Shown here in pieces: positions 44,806 to 53,676 of a DNA stretch of 64,000 bases. Each line of letters opens with the position of its first letter. Within the stretch, counting starts at the first letter, position 1. The DNA lies in the NCBI RefSeq assembly GCF_003053845.1, contig NZ_QAYG01000002.1:372001-436000 (forward strand), written 5' to 3'. The stretch comes from Breoghania corrubedonensis. Its GTDB lineage: Bacteria > Pseudomonadota > Alphaproteobacteria > Rhizobiales > Stappiaceae. The notes below the pieces were generated by a model that was given only the letters and a program-made list of their open reading frames with translations, had not been told where the DNA came from and did not search any database. The position numbers and the translations under genes were made by a program.

Positions 44806-46653
44806 ATGGTAAGTAAGCACCCGATCCGGCCCGCCATCCTGCGGCGCAACACGGCGCGCCGCAACATCTGTGTCAGTGGCGCAACGACGCAATCGGGGTC
44901 GTGGACCAGAACGGCGCTGCGGTTTACTCGCATTCTGGCCTTGGCCGGGCTTCCGCTCCTTGCGGTGCCGGGCCTCGCCAGTGCCGAACTGAAGGCGGGC
45001 GAAACCAGCACGGATTACCCGCAGACGCTTTCCGGCAACTATCTCGCCGCCCTCGTCGCCCACGGCAATCATGACATTTCCGGCGCTTCCGATTTCTTCG
45101 CCCGTGCGCTCGCCAAGGATCCCGACAACCAGTTCCTGCTGGGGCGCAGCTTCACGCTGAAGCTTGCCAATGGCGACACCGAAGAGGCGCTGAAACTCGC
45201 TGACCGCGTGGTCGCCGTCGACCGCGACAACCTGCTCGGCCGCCTCACCCTCGGCATCTCCGCGCTGAAGGAACGCTCCTACGCCGGCGCGCGCAAGAAC
45301 TTCTCCCAGGCCGGCGGCGGGCCGCTGGCGCAACTCTCCGACAAGCTTCTGTCCGCCTGGGCACTGGCGGGCGCCGGCAAGACCGACGAAGCCCTCAAGG
45401 TTCTGGATGGACTTGAAGGCCCGGACTGGTTCGACACGTTCCGCACCTATCATGCAGGCCTGATCCTGGACCTTGCCAACCGGCGTGACGAAGCCGCCGC
45501 CAAGTTCGCCGCCGCCTACAAGGACGACGACAGCTCGGTGCGCATCGTGGAGGCTCAGGCCCGCGCCCTGGCGCGTGCGGGCAAGAAGGACGAAGCCCTC
45601 GCGGTTCTCGACGCGTTCGACAAGTCCGCGGAAGGCAATCCCGTTCTCGCCACCACCCGGACCTTGATCGAGGAGGGCCGCACCCCGCCGCCGCTGGCAA
45701 CCTCCGCGCAGGCCGGCGCGGCCGAAGTGCTCTACGGTATCGGCGCGGCGCTGGGGCGTGACGGCGGCGACGAGTTCCCCGCCGCCTACCTGCAGCTGGC
45801 GCTCTATCTCGATCCCAAGGCGACGCTGGCAATGATACCGCTGGCGCAGCTCTTCCAGCAGATCGGCGATCACGCCCGCGCAATCGCGGCGCTGGAGCGC
45901 GTGCCCGAGGATTCACCGCTGCGCAAGGGCGTGGAGATCGATATCGCGCTCAACTACAACGCGCTCGACAAGGTCGACGAGGCGCGCGCTCATCTGATGA
46001 AGCTGATCGACGCCGACCCTTCGGATCTCGACGCGGTTGTGGCGCTGGGCAATGTTTTGCGCGGACACAAGCTCTTCGCCGATGCCGCCAAGGTCTACAC
46101 CCTCGGTATCGACACGCTCGGCAAGGATCCCGGCAAGGCCTACTGGACGCTATTCTACTTCCGAGGCATCACGCTGGAGCGTACCGAGCGCTGGCCCGAG
46201 GCGGAGGCCGACTTCCAGAAGGCGCTGGAGCTTTACCCCGATCAACCCATGGTCCTGAACTATCTGGGCTATTCCTGGATCGACAAGGGAATGCACCTCG
46301 ACAAGGCACTGGACATGATCAAGAAGGCCGTGGAGTTGCGCCCCTCCGACGGCTACATCGTCGACAGCCTCGGCTGGGCTTATTTCAGGCTCGGCCGCTA
46401 CGACGATGCGGTGAAGGAACTGGAGCGTGCGGTCGAACTGCGCCCGGAAGATTCCACCATCAACGACCATCTGGGCGACGCCTACTGGAAGGTTGGACGC
46501 AAGCTGGAAGCGACGTTCCAGTGGAATCATGCCCGCGATCTCGACCCGGACGCGGAGGCACTCGCCACCATCCAGCGCAAGCTGAAGCTCGGGCTCGAAA
46601 AGAGCGGCATCGACGACAAGGACGCTCCCAAGCGCACCGCGAACGAGAAGTGA
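44806..46653 (+). CDS. TPR-repeat protein, exported
   Basis: The 615-residue product starts at ATG 44806 after GAGCGAGG. A long basic leader precedes a hydrophobic segment ending LPLLAVPGLASAEL, which reads as a signal peptide with an AxA site. The rest is tandem tetratricopeptide repeats, clearest at the C-terminus: YFRGITLERTERWPEAEADFQKALELYPDQP, then IKKAVELRPSDGYIVDSLGWAYFRLGRYDDAVKELERAVELRPEDS. This protein type precedes ispE in many Rhizobiales. It is probably a periplasmic or membrane-associated scaffold; its exact role is unknown. Confidence 0.88.
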   Translation: MVSKHPIRPAILRRNTARRNICVSGATTQSGSWTRTALRFTRILALAGLPLLAVPGLASAELKAGETSTDYPQTLSGNYLAALVAHGNHDISGASDFFARALAKDPDNQFLLGRSFTLKLANGDTEEALKLADRVVAVDRDNLLGRLTLGISALKERSYAGARKNFSQAGGGPLAQLSDKLLSAWALAGAGKTDEALKVLDGLEGPDWFDTFRTYHAGLILDLANRRDEAAAKFAAAYKDDDSSVRIVEAQARALARAGKKDEALAVLDAFDKSAEGNPVLATTRTLIEEGRTPPPLATSAQAGAAEVLYGIGAALGRDGGDEFPAAYLQLALYLDPKATLAMIPLAQLFQQIGDHARAIAALERVPEDSPLRKGVEIDIALNYNALDKVDEARAHLMKLIDADPSDLDAVVALGNVLRGHKLFADAAKVYTLGIDTLGKDPGKAYWTLFYFRGITLERTERWPEAEADFQKALELYPDQPMVLNYLGYSWIDKGMHLDKALDMIKKAVELRPSDGYIVDSLGWAYFRLGRYDDAVKELERAVELRPEDSTINDHLGDAYWKVGRKLEATFQWNHARDLDPDAEALATIQRKLKLGLEKSGIDDKDAPKRTANEK

Positions 46654-46682
46654 CAAGCGCGCCGAAACATGGGAAACGAAGC

Positions 46683-46712
46683 AATGGCGGCCACCGGCCG
46701 CCATTTTCTTTC
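46683..46712 (+). terminator. Rho-independent terminator between the TPR gene and ispE
   Basis: AATGGCGGCC (46683-46692), loop ACC, GGCCGCCATT (46696-46705), then TTCTTTC. The stem lies 30 bases after the TPR stop and just before the ispE start. Confidence 0.75.
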
Positions 46713-46725
46713 GTGAGACCGCACC

Positions 46726-47634
46726 ATGCCTGCTGCCATAGATCCCCCCGCTTCCCGCGAGCCGGCGCCCGATAGCGCCGCCCCCATCCGCGAGGAAGGC
46801 CGCGCCAAGGTCAATCTCGCCCTTCATGTCACGGGGCGGCGGGCCGACGGCTATCATGAACTGGACACGCTGGTCGTCTTCCCGCCCTTCGGGGATCTGT
46901 TGGAAGTCCGCCCCGGCGCCGGGCTGTCGCTGAGCGTGAGCGGACCGTTCGCCGCCGATCTCGGCCCGGCTGACGACAATCTGGTGATGCGGGCGGCGAC
47001 GGCGTTGCAAGCGGCCTTCCAGGTACAGCACGGCGCGGCACTCTCCCTGGAAAAGCGCCTGCCGGTCGCCTCGGGCATCGGCGGCGGTTCGGCCGATGCC
47101 GCAGCCGCCCTGAGGGCGCTTTCCCGGCTGTGGCGGCTCGATGCCCGCGATCCGCGCATTGCGGAAATTGCGGCCCGTCTCGGCGCCGACGTTCCCATGT
47201 GCCTCGCCTCACGCCCCTTGCGCGCAAGCGGCATCGGCGACGTTCTGAGCCCTGTCGCCAACCTTCCCGCAGCCGGTCTGGTGCTCGTCAATCCGCGTGT
47301 GGCCGTGGCGACGCCGGCCATCTTCAAAACATTGAAAACCCGCGAGAACCCGCCGCTTGGCGATCTTCCTGGTTTTGCCAACACGTCGGCACTGACGGAC
47401 TGGCTCGCCACGACCCGCAACGACCTTCAGTCCCCCGCTTTGGAGACCTCGCCGGTCATCGCGGATGTGCTGGAGGCGCTGGAAGCGTTGCCTGGCTCGT
47501 TGCTCGCCCGCATGTCCGGCTCGGGCGCCTCCTGTTTTGCGCTCTTCGCCGATACGACAATGGCAAAAGCCGCCGCCGGCGCGCTTGCCGCCGCGCGGCC
47601 GGACTGGTGGATCTGCCAGACAGAGGTGAGATAA
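46726..47634 (+). CDS. ispE: 4-diphosphocytidyl-2-C-methyl-D-erythritol kinase
   Basis: This 302-residue GHMP kinase has REEGRAKVNLALHVTGRRADGYHELDTLVVF (substrate-binding Lys and His), the ATP loop LPVASGIGGGSADAAAALRAL and ARMSGSGASCFALF. It phosphorylates CDP-ME in the MEP pathway for isoprenoid precursors. The nearby ispB uses the pathway products. ATG 46726 has only weak GAG upstream. Confident assignment from the three GHMP motifs. Confidence 0.96.
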   Translation: MPAAIDPPASREPAPDSAAPIREEGRAKVNLALHVTGRRADGYHELDTLVVFPPFGDLLEVRPGAGLSLSVSGPFAADLGPADDNLVMRAATALQAAFQVQHGAALSLEKRLPVASGIGGGSADAAAALRALSRLWRLDARDPRIAEIAARLGADVPMCLASRPLRASGIGDVLSPVANLPAAGLVLVNPRVAVATPAIFKTLKTRENPPLGDLPGFANTSALTDWLATTRNDLQSPALETSPVIADVLEALEALPGSLLARMSGSGASCFALFADTTMAKAAAGALAAARPDWWICQTEVR

Positions 47635-47658
47635 CGGCACACCGCTGAACCCGGCATA

Positions 47659-47715
47659 TCCGCCCCCTCTCCCATGGGGAGAGGGCCGGGGTCGAGAGCC
47701 GGGGTCAGGGGATGC
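47659..47715. repeat. CCCTCTCCC...GGGAGAGGG dispersed repeat
   Basis: CCCTCTCCCATGGGGAGAGGG is a near-perfect palindrome followed by CCGGGGTCGAGAGCCGGGGTCAGGGG. A longer relative sits at 53508-53620. Families of this kind are scattered between genes in Hyphomicrobiales and Rhodobacterales. Confidence 0.6.
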
Positions 47716-47748
47716 GATGCCGCGTGGAACCGGAAAAACCGGCCCCGC

Positions 47749-48762
47749 TCAGTGCACGCGTTCGATGCAGAAGTTCACGACTTCCAGAAGCGCCTGCTTG
47801 TGCTCGCCGACAGGCAGCGGCGCCAGCGCATCACGGGCAACCGCGCCGTAGTGGCGGGCCCGTTCAACCGTGTCGGCGATGGCGCCCTGATGGCGCATCA
47901 TCTCGATCGCCTTTTCCAGATCACCGTCTTCGATCTGGCCTTCTTCCAGGCAACGCTTCCAGAAGGCGCGATCCTCGTCGGAGCCGCGACGATAGCTCAA
48001 CACCACCGGCAGCGTGATCTTGCCTTCGCGGAAATCGTCGCCGGTGCGCTTGCCGAGTGCTTCGGCGGACCCGCCGTAATCCAGAGCATCATCGACAAGC
48101 TGGAATGCGAGCCCGAGATTGACACCGTAGGAACGACAGGCCGCGCGCTGGGCGGCGCTGGCCTCGGCGATGATTGGCCCGACTTCGGCGGCGGCGGAAA
48201 ACAGCGCGGCGGTCTTGGCACGGATGACGGCGAGATAGTCGTCTTCCGTCGTCTCGGTGTTCTTGGCGGCGCCAAGCTGCATCACCTCGCCCTCGGCGAT
48301 GACGGCGGCGGCGTCCGACAGCACGGCGAGCGCGTCCATCGAGCCGACCTCGACCATCATCCGGAAGGCCTGGCCGAGCAGGAAATCGCCCACCAGCACA
48401 CTCGCCTGATTGCCCCAGACCTTGCGCGCGGCGAGCTTGCCGCGGCGCATGTCGCTTTCGTCGACGACGTCGTCATGCAACAGGGTGGCGGTGTGCATGA
48501 ACTCCACGCAAGCCGCGAGCTGGGTATGCCCGGCGCCTTCGTAGCCGAACATCTGCGCGGTCGCGATGGTCAGCATCGGCCTCAGCCGCTTGCCGCCGGA
48601 CGAAATCAGGTGGTTGGCGACCTCCGGGATCATCTCCACATCGGAGCCCGCCTTGGACAGGATGATCCGGTTGACATCCTCCATGCCCTGCTGGACGAGC
48701 CCGCTCAGCCGGGAAATCCCTGCCGAATCTTCTTTTTCCTCAAATGGCACGACCACGCCCAC
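47749..48762 (-). CDS. ispB: Long-chain polyprenyl diphosphate synthase (octaprenyl/decaprenyl type)
   Basis: The 337-residue product has the first Asp-rich motif ATLLHDDVVDESDMRRG, the second FQLVDDALDYGG, and GGKRLRPMLTIATAQM. It makes the side chain of ubiquinone. GTG 48762 follows GGAGAG and gives the usual start VGVVVPFEEKEDSAGISRL; the open frame extends further but is not conserved in type. Chain length cannot be read from sequence alone; alphaproteobacteria usually make Q10. Confidence 0.93.
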   Translation of the reverse strand: MGVVVPFEEKEDSAGISRLSGLVQQGMEDVNRIILSKAGSDVEMIPEVANHLISSGGKRLRPMLTIATAQMFGYEGAGHTQLAACVEFMHTATLLHDDVVDESDMRRGKLAARKVWGNQASVLVGDFLLGQAFRMMVEVGSMDALAVLSDAAAVIAEGEVMQLGAAKNTETTEDDYLAVIRAKTAALFSAAAEVGPIIAEASAAQRAACRSYGVNLGLAFQLVDDALDYGGSAEALGKRTGDDFREGKITLPVVLSYRRGSDEDRAFWKRCLEEGQIEDGDLEKAIEMMRHQGAIADTVERARHYGAVARDALAPLPVGEHKQALLEVVNFCIERVH

Positions 48763-49042
48763 GCCTGCTCTCCGCTTATCCTGGATTTCCGCGCGGACAA
48801 TAGGTCCCAAAGCACGCCTCGGCAAGACGCGCCTGAGAAAACGGGCCGTTTGAGCGGGCTGCCCCGATCCGCCAATCGTCATAACTGGCAAGGGTGTGCG
48901 AGGGAGAGCACCGATGGCGGTGCCGTATCGTCGCCTTCGATTCGCGCAAGGTTCGTCTGGGTGACGTCGCATTCACGGTGCCACGTCCCATCGCATTCGC
49001 TACACAATGCACTAGATTCGTCGCGAAACGGGGATCAGGAAC

Positions 49043-49282
49043 TTGGAAGAGCTGCTCAAGACGAACAATCCCGTCACCATCTCCTATGTCGAGGCGCTGC
49101 TCGGCGAGGCGGGTATCCATTTCCTCGTGCTGGATCAGCACATGAGCGTGATGGAAGGCTCGCTTGGCCTGTTGCCGCGGCGAATTCTCGTGGAAACGGA
49201 AGCGCTTGAGGAAGCCCGCGATTTGCTGGACGAAGCGGGGCTCGGTGCCGAACTGGCGCCCGCGAAGGGACAGGGCCGGTGA
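49043..49282 (+). CDS. DUF2007-family small protein
   Basis: The 79-residue product MEELLKTNNPVTISYVEALLGEAGIHFLVLDQHMSVMEGSLGLLPRRILVETEALEEARDLLDEAGL matches the DUF2007 (putative signal-transducing) pattern of a ferredoxin-like fold. The start is TTG 49043, with GGGGA upstream. Its stop overlaps the next gene by four bases (GTGA), so they form an operon. The intergenic 48763-49042 must hold the divergent promoters of ispB and this pair. Confidence 0.85.
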   Translation: MEELLKTNNPVTISYVEALLGEAGIHFLVLDQHMSVMEGSLGLLPRRILVETEALEEARDLLDEAGLGAELAPAKGQGR

Positions 49283-50085
49283 GCGACGAGGAACCGGAAG
49301 CCGCGTGCGGCGATGCGGACGGGCCTCTGGAGCGGACATGCGACACCTTTCTGGGCGGATTGGTGGAGCTGTTCCAGCCAAAGGCGCGCCACCACCGTTC
49401 CGGGCTCGATGCGGTGTTGCTGGCCGCCAGTCTTGCCTCCGACACGACGGGCCGGGTGGTCGATCTCGGGGCTGGAGCGGGGGCTGCGGGACTGTGCGCC
49501 GCCGCGCGGTTGCAGGAGGCGGAAGTTACCCTGGTCGAGCGCGAAGACGCGCTGATCGCGCTTGCCCGCGAAAGTCTGACGCTGCCTGCAAACGCCGCAT
49601 TTTCCAAGCGCGTTCAAATACTTGCCGCCGACATTACGGCCAAGGGGCGGGCCCGCAAGGCGCAAGGGCTCGTGCCCGGCATGGCGGATCATGTGATCAT
49701 GAACCCGCCCTTTTACGACACCCGCCACCGCCCCTCCCCGCATGCGGGCAAGGCGGGCGCCCATGTGCTGGCTGCGGACGGGATCGATCCGTGGCTCCGG
49801 ACAGCCTCCGACCTGCTCGTCTCCGGCGGGTCGATGACGCTGATCTTCCGCGCCGACGGCCTTGACGACGTGCTCGCAGCCACGGCCGGTCGGTTCGGGC
49901 AAATCACTGTTTTCCCTGTATTTCCGCGCGCCGGCGACGATGCGACCCGCATCCTCGTGCGCGGCATTCGCGGGTCGCGCGCGCCCATGCGGCTGAGACC
50001 GGGACTGGTGCTGCACGGCGATGGATCCGGCTTCGCGCCGCAAGTGGAGGCGATCCTGCGCGAGGGGACGGCGCTGACGCTGTGA
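49279..50085 (+). CDS. TrmN6-like tRNA/N6-adenine methyltransferase
   Basis: The 268-residue Rossmann methyltransferase has RVVDLGAGAGAAGLCAAARL (SAM loop), VTLVEREDALIALARESL, and the catalytic ADHVIMNPPFYDTRH with the NPPF motif of N6-adenine or N5-glutamine methyltransferases. The closest known type is tRNA1(Val) A37 N6-methyltransferase (TrmN6/YfiC). GTG 49279 overlaps the DUF2007 stop. The tRNA target is family-based inference. Confidence 0.88.
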   Translation: MSDEEPEAACGDADGPLERTCDTFLGGLVELFQPKARHHRSGLDAVLLAASLASDTTGRVVDLGAGAGAAGLCAAARLQEAEVTLVEREDALIALARESLTLPANAAFSKRVQILAADITAKGRARKAQGLVPGMADHVIMNPPFYDTRHRPSPHAGKAGAHVLAADGIDPWLRTASDLLVSGGSMTLIFRADGLDDVLAATAGRFGQITVFPVFPRAGDDATRILVRGIRGSRAPMRLRPGLVLHGDGSGFAPQVEAILREGTALTL

Positions 50086-50121
50086 GAGGGCAGGAAGGCG
50101 GCGCAGCGCCGTCGTTTCACC

Positions 50122-50391
50122 TCAGTTCAGCAGCATCGACACATCGACATGGCGCCAACGGGCGGGACCGATCACGCCCTTGTGGGCGAAGCGGACGGAA
50201 TGCAGCGATCCGTCCAACTCCTTGCTCCAGAAGTCCAAAAAGCGACGAAGCTCGGGAAACCGGGGGGCGAGATCCCAAGTCTGCCACAGGAAGGTCTGCA
50301 GCAATCCCGGATGGTCCGGCAGGTGGTAGAGGATTTCCGCCGTCGTCAGTCCGTAGCCGCGCATCTGCGCACTCAATTGCGAACATGCCAT
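50122..50391 (-). CDS. usg: Usg-like family protein
   Basis: The 89-residue product starts MACSQLSAQMRGYGLTTAEILYHLPDHPGLLQTFLWQTWDLAPRFPELRRFLDFW and ends ARWRHVDVSMLLN. It matches the Usg family, first noticed in the trp region of Caulobacter and widespread in alphaproteobacteria. GGAGAAAG before ATG 50391 fixes the start. Function is not known; its length is typical. Confidence 0.88.
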   Translation of the reverse strand: MACSQLSAQMRGYGLTTAEILYHLPDHPGLLQTFLWQTWDLAPRFPELRRFLDFWSKELDGSLHSVRFAHKGVIGPARWRHVDVSMLLN

Positions 50392-50582
50392 GTGCTTTCT
50401 CCGCCCAAAGCTGGATGGAGACAAGTGTTCGGCCCAAATGGCATGACGACAAGTCGTATTTTATCGAATATCTTTTCAAATCAACGTGTTATCAGCACGC
50501 TTGCGAGAGTGCTGCCACGCTTTTGCATTCGATTAGAATTTCTGTCGAATAGCGTTCGAATTTCCTCGTATTTCCCGCAAAT

Positions 50583-51008
50583 TCAAAAACTCTTCAAATA
50601 GGCGATGAACGCCGTGCTCTGTTCCGGCTCCCAGGTGATTTCCGGCATGTCGGCATGCCCGGTGACAATGCCCTCCGCCAGCGCCTCCTCCAGTTGCTCG
50701 ACCGGATAGCGTGCGGAGAGATCGCGGAAGGCCGGCGCCTCGGCAACGGGGCTTTCGTCGCCCGCCCCCACCGCATGGCAGGAGGCGCATTCGGCCTCGG
50801 CCAGCGCCCGCCCCTCTTCCACCTGCGCGGCGGCTCCGCCCTCCGTCTCTTCCACCACCTGCGCGGCGGGTTCCCCGCCCGTCTCTTCCACTTGCGCGGC
50901 AGGCCCACCTGCCGCCTTTTCCGCCGAATCGGCGACAACCGTCAGCGCCACCGCCCAGGCCAGTGCTGTCAGCGCGCCAACCAGCGCCCCCTTCCAACCG
51001 TTGGTCAT
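50583..51008 (-). CDS. Membrane-anchored or secreted monohaem cytochrome c
   Basis: The 141-residue product has an N-terminal hydrophobic segment (ALVGALTALAWAVALTVVADSA) acting as signal or anchor. A Glu/Gly linker carries three near-copies of an AAQVEETxGG unit (residues about 36-66). The haem motif is CASCH, with a distal Met in HADMPEI. GGAGAGGGAG before ATG 51008. The cytochrome domain is small (about 75 residues). It probably shuttles electrons in the periplasm; the partner is unknown. Confidence 0.88.
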   Translation of the reverse strand: MTNGWKGALVGALTALAWAVALTVVADSAEKAAGGPAAQVEETGGEPAAQVVEETEGGAAAQVEEGRALAEAECASCHAVGAGDESPVAEAPAFRDLSARYPVEQLEEALAEGIVTGHADMPEITWEPEQSTAFIAYLKSF

Positions 51009-51056
51009 TCACTCCCTCTCCCCGATGGTTCCCCGCAAGATATTCCCCCTCATTCC

Positions 51057-51842
51057 TCAATCGGCCAGAAAATTCGCCACCGCCTCGTTGAACAGGTCGC
51101 GCTGCTCGATGTTCGACAAATGCGCCGCATCGGGCAGGACGACGAGGCCGGCCCCGGCGATGGCCTCCGCGATCTGGTGGGCATGGTCGGGCGGCGTTGC
51201 CGCGTCCTCCGCCCCGGCGATGACCAGCACCGGGTTCCCGATCGCCTTGATGGCCTCGCGCTGGTCCATCGCCGCGATCGCCTCGCAGCAGCCCGCATAG
51301 CCTTCCGGACTGGTGGCCAGGATCATCTCCCGGATGCGGGCGACGCGTTCCGGCTCGCGCGTCTGGAAGCCTTCGGTGAACCAGCGGTTGACCACGGCGG
51401 CGACGATAGACTGCATGCCGTTGGCCCGCACGGTCGCGGCCCGGTGATGCCACATCTCTTCCGTCGGCATGTGCGCGGCGGTATTGGCGTAGACCATTTT
51501 GCCGAACCGGTCGCCCGCGTTGATGCCGAGCCACATGCCGACCATGCCGCCCTTGGAAAGGCCGCAATAATCGACCTTCTCCAGCCCCAGCATATCCATC
51601 AGGCAGAGCACGTCGCGGCCCAGCCGCTCGATCGAATACGGCCCCTTCGGCGCGCCCGAGCGGCCATGACCGCGGCTGTCGTAACGCAGGATCCGGCGGG
51701 TGGCCGAGAATGCCTCGAGCTGGTCCTCCCACATGCCGAGATCGGTGCCGAGCGAATTGGAAAACAGCAGCACGGGGGCATCGGCGGCGCCCTCGAATTC
51801 GTAAGTCAGCTCAATGCCGTCGTCGGTCGTGATCGTTGGCAT
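51057..51842 (-). CDS. pcaD: 3-oxoadipate enol-lactonase
   Basis: This 261-residue alpha/beta hydrolase has the nucleophile elbow DYCGLSKGGMVGMWLG (Ser), the oxyanion loop LLFSNSLGTDLGMWEDQL, RYDSRGHGRSGAPKGPYSIERLGRDVL, an acid in AGAEDAATPP and catalytic His in PDAAHLSNIEQ. PcaD hydrolyses beta-ketoadipate enol-lactone in protocatechuate breakdown. GGAGAGGA precedes ATG 51842. It follows pcaB by 45 bases in the same direction. Confidence 0.95.
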   Translation of the reverse strand: MPTITTDDGIELTYEFEGAADAPVLLFSNSLGTDLGMWEDQLEAFSATRRILRYDSRGHGRSGAPKGPYSIERLGRDVLCLMDMLGLEKVDYCGLSKGGMVGMWLGINAGDRFGKMVYANTAAHMPTEEMWHHRAATVRANGMQSIVAAVVNRWFTEGFQTREPERVARIREMILATSPEGYAGCCEAIAAMDQREAIKAIGNPVLVIAGAEDAATPPDHAHQIAEAIAGAGLVVLPDAAHLSNIEQRDLFNEAVANFLAD

Positions 51843-51886
51843 GGGGTCCTCTCCGTTTTCCAGCCGCTATGCCGCAGGGCTTATAG

Positions 51887-53290
51887 TCATATGCCTTGAA
51901 CGGCCTCTCCATGGTCATCCGGCCGCTCATCCTCTCGCGCCTCGCGCCAGGCGCCAAGCGCGCGGTCGATGAAAACGTCCGCAGAGCCGACATAGCCGAG
52001 CGGATCGAACACGGCGTCGATCTCTTTCGCGCCAAGATGCGCGGCGACCGCCTCACTCTCCTTCAGGACGTCCCTCAGGTGACGGTTCTCGGCCACGGCC
52101 TGTTTCGAGGCGGCTTCGAGGATGTGATGGGCAACGCCGCGTCCCGTCTTCGGCGCCAGCTTCATCATCACGGCTTCCGCGAACACGAGGCCCCTGGTGA
52201 TCTCCAGGTTCTCGCGCATGCGCTCGGCGCGCACCTCCAGCCCCTCCAGCACCGTGACGAGCGGCTGAACCGCGGCGGCGGTGAGGACGAACAGCTCCGG
52301 CACCAGCCCCCACTCCGCCTGCCAGCCGCCGGTGGCGCGCTCGTGCGGCTGGTCCATGGTGGAAGAGAGCGCGGCGGCGCGGGCCTGGGCCTGAAGTGCG
52401 GCTCCGCGCGCAGTCGCGGCCCCCACGGGATTGCGCTTGTGCGGCATGGTGGAAGACCCGCCCTTGCCCGGGGCCGCCGGCTCGAACACCTCGCCCACCT
52501 CCGTCTGCATCATCAGGACGATATCGCCGGCGACCTTCATCATGATGCCGGCGACCGCGCCCACCGCCTCGCCGATTTCGGCAATGCGCTCGCGGGTGGT
52601 GAACCAGGGAACGGCGGGAGCATGGAGCTTCAGCTCCACCGCAAGCTCGTCGCGCACCTGCGCGCCGTGGGGCCCGAGCGAGGCGAGCGTGCCGACCGCC
52701 CCGCCAAATTGCAGTGCAAGGGAATGCTCCATCACCCCATCGATGCGCGAAACAAGCCGCTGGACGGATTCCAGCCATGAGGCCGCCTTCAGCCCGAAAA
52801 CGGTGGGAAGCCCCTGCTGGAGGAAGGTGCGCCCGGCCATCGGCGTGGCGCGGTGCGCATCGGCGAGCATCGCGCAGGCATTGCCGAGGCGCACCAGATC
52901 GGCACGCAGCAGCCTCAGCCCTTCGCGCGCCTGCAACATCAGCCCGGTATCGATGACATCCTGGCTGGTGGCGCCCCAATGGACGAAGCCGGCGGCCTCC
53001 CCCTTCACCCGCTCCGTCAACGCCTTGACGAGGGGGATGGCGACATTGCCGCCAAGCGGCACCTTCGCGCCGATTTCCGCGGGGTCATAGAGGTGCGCGC
53101 GCGCCGCCCGGGCAACCGCCTCGCCCACCGCATGGGGCACAACGCCGAGGCGCGACTGCACGCGGGCAAGTGCGGCCTCGAAATCGAGCATGGCCTGAAG
53201 ACGCGCCGCATCGTTCCAGATGGCGCGCATGGGCGCGGTGGCGAAAAGCCCGCCCAGCAATTCGGAATCGATCGCGCCAACGCCACCCAC
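51887..53290 (-). CDS. pcaB: 3-carboxy-cis,cis-muconate cycloisomerase
   Basis: The 467-residue fumarase/aspartase-superfamily enzyme has the signature GGSSTMPHKRNPVGA, FVHWGATSQDVIDTGLML and a C-terminal HHILEAASKQAVAENRHLRDVL. It lactonises 3-carboxymuconate in the protocatechuate branch. GTG 53290 follows GGGGAGGAA, six bases, and is preferred over upstream ATGs. pcaB and pcaD are paired; pcaGH and pcaC are not in the window. Confidence 0.94.
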   Translation of the reverse strand: MGGVGAIDSELLGGLFATAPMRAIWNDAARLQAMLDFEAALARVQSRLGVVPHAVGEAVARAARAHLYDPAEIGAKVPLGGNVAIPLVKALTERVKGEAAGFVHWGATSQDVIDTGLMLQAREGLRLLRADLVRLGNACAMLADAHRATPMAGRTFLQQGLPTVFGLKAASWLESVQRLVSRIDGVMEHSLALQFGGAVGTLASLGPHGAQVRDELAVELKLHAPAVPWFTTRERIAEIGEAVGAVAGIMMKVAGDIVLMMQTEVGEVFEPAAPGKGGSSTMPHKRNPVGAATARGAALQAQARAAALSSTMDQPHERATGGWQAEWGLVPELFVLTAAAVQPLVTVLEGLEVRAERMRENLEITRGLVFAEAVMMKLAPKTGRGVAHHILEAASKQAVAENRHLRDVLKESEAVAAHLGAKEIDAVFDPLGYVGSADVFIDRALGAWREAREDERPDDHGEAVQGI

Positions 53291-53507
53291 GGCAACTTCC
53301 TCCCCTTGTCCGTCCCCACCGTTTAAACGGCCATCCCTGATTAGAACAACCGGCGTCGAGAGGAAATCGTCACGCATGGAAAAAGTTGCGATGGCCCCGG
53401 CGGAACCCGGATAGGCTTGAGGAACGCCAGATAGCCTTGAGGAACGATTGCACATGACCTTGGGGAGCGTTAGCAAGGATGGAGCGAAACGAAACCGGGA
53501 ATAGTCC

Positions 53508-53620
53508 CCTCTCCCTTGGGGAGAGGGTTAGGGTGAGGGGTATCGGGCTCTCGTGGATACGGAGGATTCGCATCCCCTCACCCGGGCCGACGGCCCGACC
53601 TTTCCCCATGGGAGAGGCAC
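53508..53620. repeat. Extended CCCTCTCCC dispersed repeat
   Basis: CCCCTCTCCCTTGGGGAGAGGGTTAGGGTGAGGGG opens the unit, and CCCCTCACCCGGGCCGACGGCCCG with CCCCATGGGAGAGG closes it, giving a long imperfect inverted repeat of about 110 bases between pcaB and the MoxR gene. An open frame through it from 53479 is not coding. Confidence 0.65.
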
Positions 53621-53676
53621 TCGCGACGCGAACGGGGCTTGGACTTGAAGCGGAACGACAAGAGCGGACGGAACGC

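Noticed and set aside
47674-49209. A 511-codon plus-strand frame
   Set aside because: Antisense to ispB, with no recognisable domain or ribosome binding site.
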